Shown in pieces: positions 62,858-64,000 of a stretch of 64,000 nucleotides of DNA; position 1 is the stretch's first letter; each line of letters begins with the position of its first letter. A model generated the notes under the pieces. It saw nothing but the letters and a program-made list of their open reading frames with translations. It ran no database searches and was not told the origin of the DNA. This DNA is from GCA-2718815 sp963578105 (GTDB lineage Bacteria > Planctomycetota > Planctomycetia > Pirellulales > Pirellulaceae), in NCBI GenBank assembly GCA_963578105.1, contig CAUZBP010000008.1, positions 1 through 64,000 on the forward strand, written 5' to 3'. The translations under genes were made by a program, and so were the position numbers.

Positions 62858-64000
62858 TTAATTTTTTACCGTGACCAGAGCTTCGCTGATTTGGCCCTGT
62901 GACTTCCCGTCAATGGAAATTTCAGCCGTCATCAAGCGGCGACCATTGTCCGCTTGCTGGGGGGCAGTTGCCACCAGCCTCAACTCTCCACGCCCGCCCG
63001 GTTCTAGTTCTAGACGGGCCATTTCGCTTGAAGTCTCCCAGCCTCGTGGTGCCACCAGTCGCGCCTCGTAGGTGGCGGCCTGGGAAAGATTGTTGCGCAA
63101 TAACAGGCGGTACTCCAAAGTTTCACCTGCTGACACCACCGCCAAATACGGCACGAGTCTCGACCAGAACAGGTCAATGAAGTGATCCGCCGGCTCTGCG
63201 ACCAATTCCTGAAACGAACGTTCTTTGCGCTGAATGAAGTCGCAATAGTAATCCAGGTCCTCTTTGCTGCAACTGAGTACATCACGATGGCCGGGACAGA
63301 TCAGTTCCGGATCGATTTTACGCATCACCTCCACACAGCGCTGATGCATGGGCAGTTGAAAACTGTTGCGAAGTACCGTGGTCTGGTAAGGTCGCTGATG
63401 GAGTTTGCCGCCCTCCAGGACATCGGCCAGAAAATAATTGTCGCCGGTAAACGCCACCCTGCGGCCGTCAATCGTGCCCGCATACACGCTATGAAATTCT
63501 GTCTGACCCGGGGCAAAATAAATCTCAAACTCATATTCCTCCCACTGGAAACGTTCACCATCACCAAGCCAACGATCAATGCGGATGGGTTTGTTAAACG
63601 TACAGGGCGTGCTCGCCCAGGCCATCGGGTCCGCGAGAACCTGTCCGACCTGCTCCAACGCCCAGCACTTGGTGTCATGGTGCCTCTGAAGGAATGGAAT
63701 GCCGCAAGTGTGGTCATCATGAATGTGGGTCGGCACCACCAAATCAAATTCGGTCACGCCATAATCTTCCCGCAATTCGTCCAGGTGATGCTCGACAAAC
63801 CGCATGGTCTCCAAGCCATCGTGATCGGCACTGATGTGCATGTGTGGCAAAAAGGCATGCCCGTAATCTACAAACATGGCTTTGCCACTGTCGCTCAGGA
63901 TGACGTAGAAATTAGAACATGTCCAATCACCCCCCCACAACAAGTGACGCGAGATCGGAACGAATTTTGATTCCGGTAGAAACAGCGGTTCCGGAATGCT
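62858..64000 (-). CDS. MBL-fold hydrolase with C-terminal NEW3/Ig-like domain (5' end outside window)
   Basis: At least 380 residues of a metallo-beta-lactamase-fold protein; the frame is open to the right edge, so the N-terminus is missing. Metal motif PTHIHDDHTCGIPF (His-x-His-x-Asp-His), then AFTGDNYF and ICPGHRDV supply the remaining ligands. FYVILSDSGKAMFVDYGHAF is the first beta strand region. The last 100 residues or so (EYRLLLRNNLSQAATYEARL through GRGELRLVATAPQ) form an Ig-like domain of the NEW3/NPCBM-associated kind. Such fusions are unusual for plain glyoxalase II-type enzymes and suggest a surface or polymer-related substrate. It converges on the orphan PSD1 gene. Confidence 0.82.
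   Translation of the reverse strand, partial: SIPEPLFLPESKFVPISRHLLWGGDWTCSNFYVILSDSGKAMFVDYGHAFLPHMHISADHDGLETMRFVEHHLDELREDYGVTEFDLVVPTHIHDDHTCGIPFLQRHHDTKCWALEQVGQVLADPMAWASTPCTFNKPIRIDRWLGDGERFQWEEYEFEIYFAPGQTEFHSVYAGTIDGRRVAFTGDNYFLADVLEGGKLHQRPYQTTVLRNSFQLPMHQRCVEVMRKIDPELICPGHRDVLSCSKEDLDYYCDFIQRKERSFQELVAEPADHFIDLFWSRLVPYLAVVSAGETLEYRLLLRNNLSQAATYEARLVAPRGWETSSEMARLELEPGGRGELRLVATAPQQADNGRRLMTAEISIDGKSQGQISEALVTVKN

Noticed and set aside
1..64000. Search by eye for tRNA, rRNA, CRISPR arrays, insertion sequences, integrases and phage genes
   Set aside because: None recognised; the relics are explained by deletion and duplication without a visible mobile element.

Overview
The window looks like chromosomal DNA of a planctomycete, most likely a marine or freshwater Pirellulales/Planctomycetia-type organism. 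The reason is the density of families that are hallmarks of that phylum. There are six large secreted proteins with a planctomycete cytochrome c domain (PSCyt1) plus DUF1549 (PSCyt2) and DUF1553 (PSD1), and six DUF1501 proteins with twin-arginine-type N-termini. Around them are sulfatase, sialidase, amidohydrolase, enolase-superfamily, dimethylformamidase-like and ceramidase-like enzymes. No rRNA, tRNA, CRISPR array, phage gene or insertion sequence was seen.

Layout. 0-13 kb is mostly ordinary metabolism: a Tat-secreted NHL-type propeller, threonine synthase, a tungsten-type aldehyde:ferredoxin oxidoreductase with its own MoaD-like sulfur carrier and a small membrane protein, a GT1 glycosyltransferase, a YceH-family protein, a phosphomannomutase/phosphoglucomutase and a YfhO-type membrane protein. 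12.5-31 kb is a catabolic accessory block: two BNR-repeat sialidase-like proteins, a sulfatase with an atypical active-site signature, a DapA/NanA-family lyase and three PSD1-DUF1501 gene pairs, ending in a broken amidohydrolase. 31-41.5 kb has an Nramp-like transporter with a large soluble insertion, remnants of an epimerase and of a GH32 enzyme, a secreted glycosidase-like protein, an unknown protein, an amidohydrolase, a mandelate racemase/muconate lactonizing-type enzyme and a dimethylformamidase-like protein. 41.8-48.1 kb is a fourth PSD1-DUF1501 unit that has been tandemly duplicated; the second PSD1 copy has decayed to a 98-codon C-terminal relic lying between two very similar DUF1501 genes. 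49-55.3 kb has a frameshifted sodium:solute symporter with an Ig/PKD-like insertion, a ceramidase-like protein in an operon with a NupG-type MFS permease, and an SDR epimerase. 55.5-62.8 kb has a fifth PSD1-DUF1501 pair divergent from an orphan PSD1 gene. A metallo-beta-lactamase-fold protein runs off the right end.

How the genes may work together. PSD1 and DUF1501 genes sit next to each other in the same order (PSD1 first, DUF1501 second) five times. The subfamilies co-vary: PSD1 proteins with a long coiled-coil insert pair with one DUF1501 flavour, and insert-free PSD1 proteins pair with others. This suggests that each pair is a functional unit: a secreted c-type cytochrome-like protein and a Tat-exported member of the alkaline phosphatase/sulfatase-like superfamily. 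The nearby lyases, racemases, amidohydrolases, sulfatase, sialidases and transporters fit uptake and breakdown of complex polymers, but the substrates cannot be read from the sequence. The region is also a museum of gene decay: three relics (GH32, amidohydrolase, epimerase) keep one or both termini but have lost the middle or the end, and one PSD1 relic is explained by duplication.
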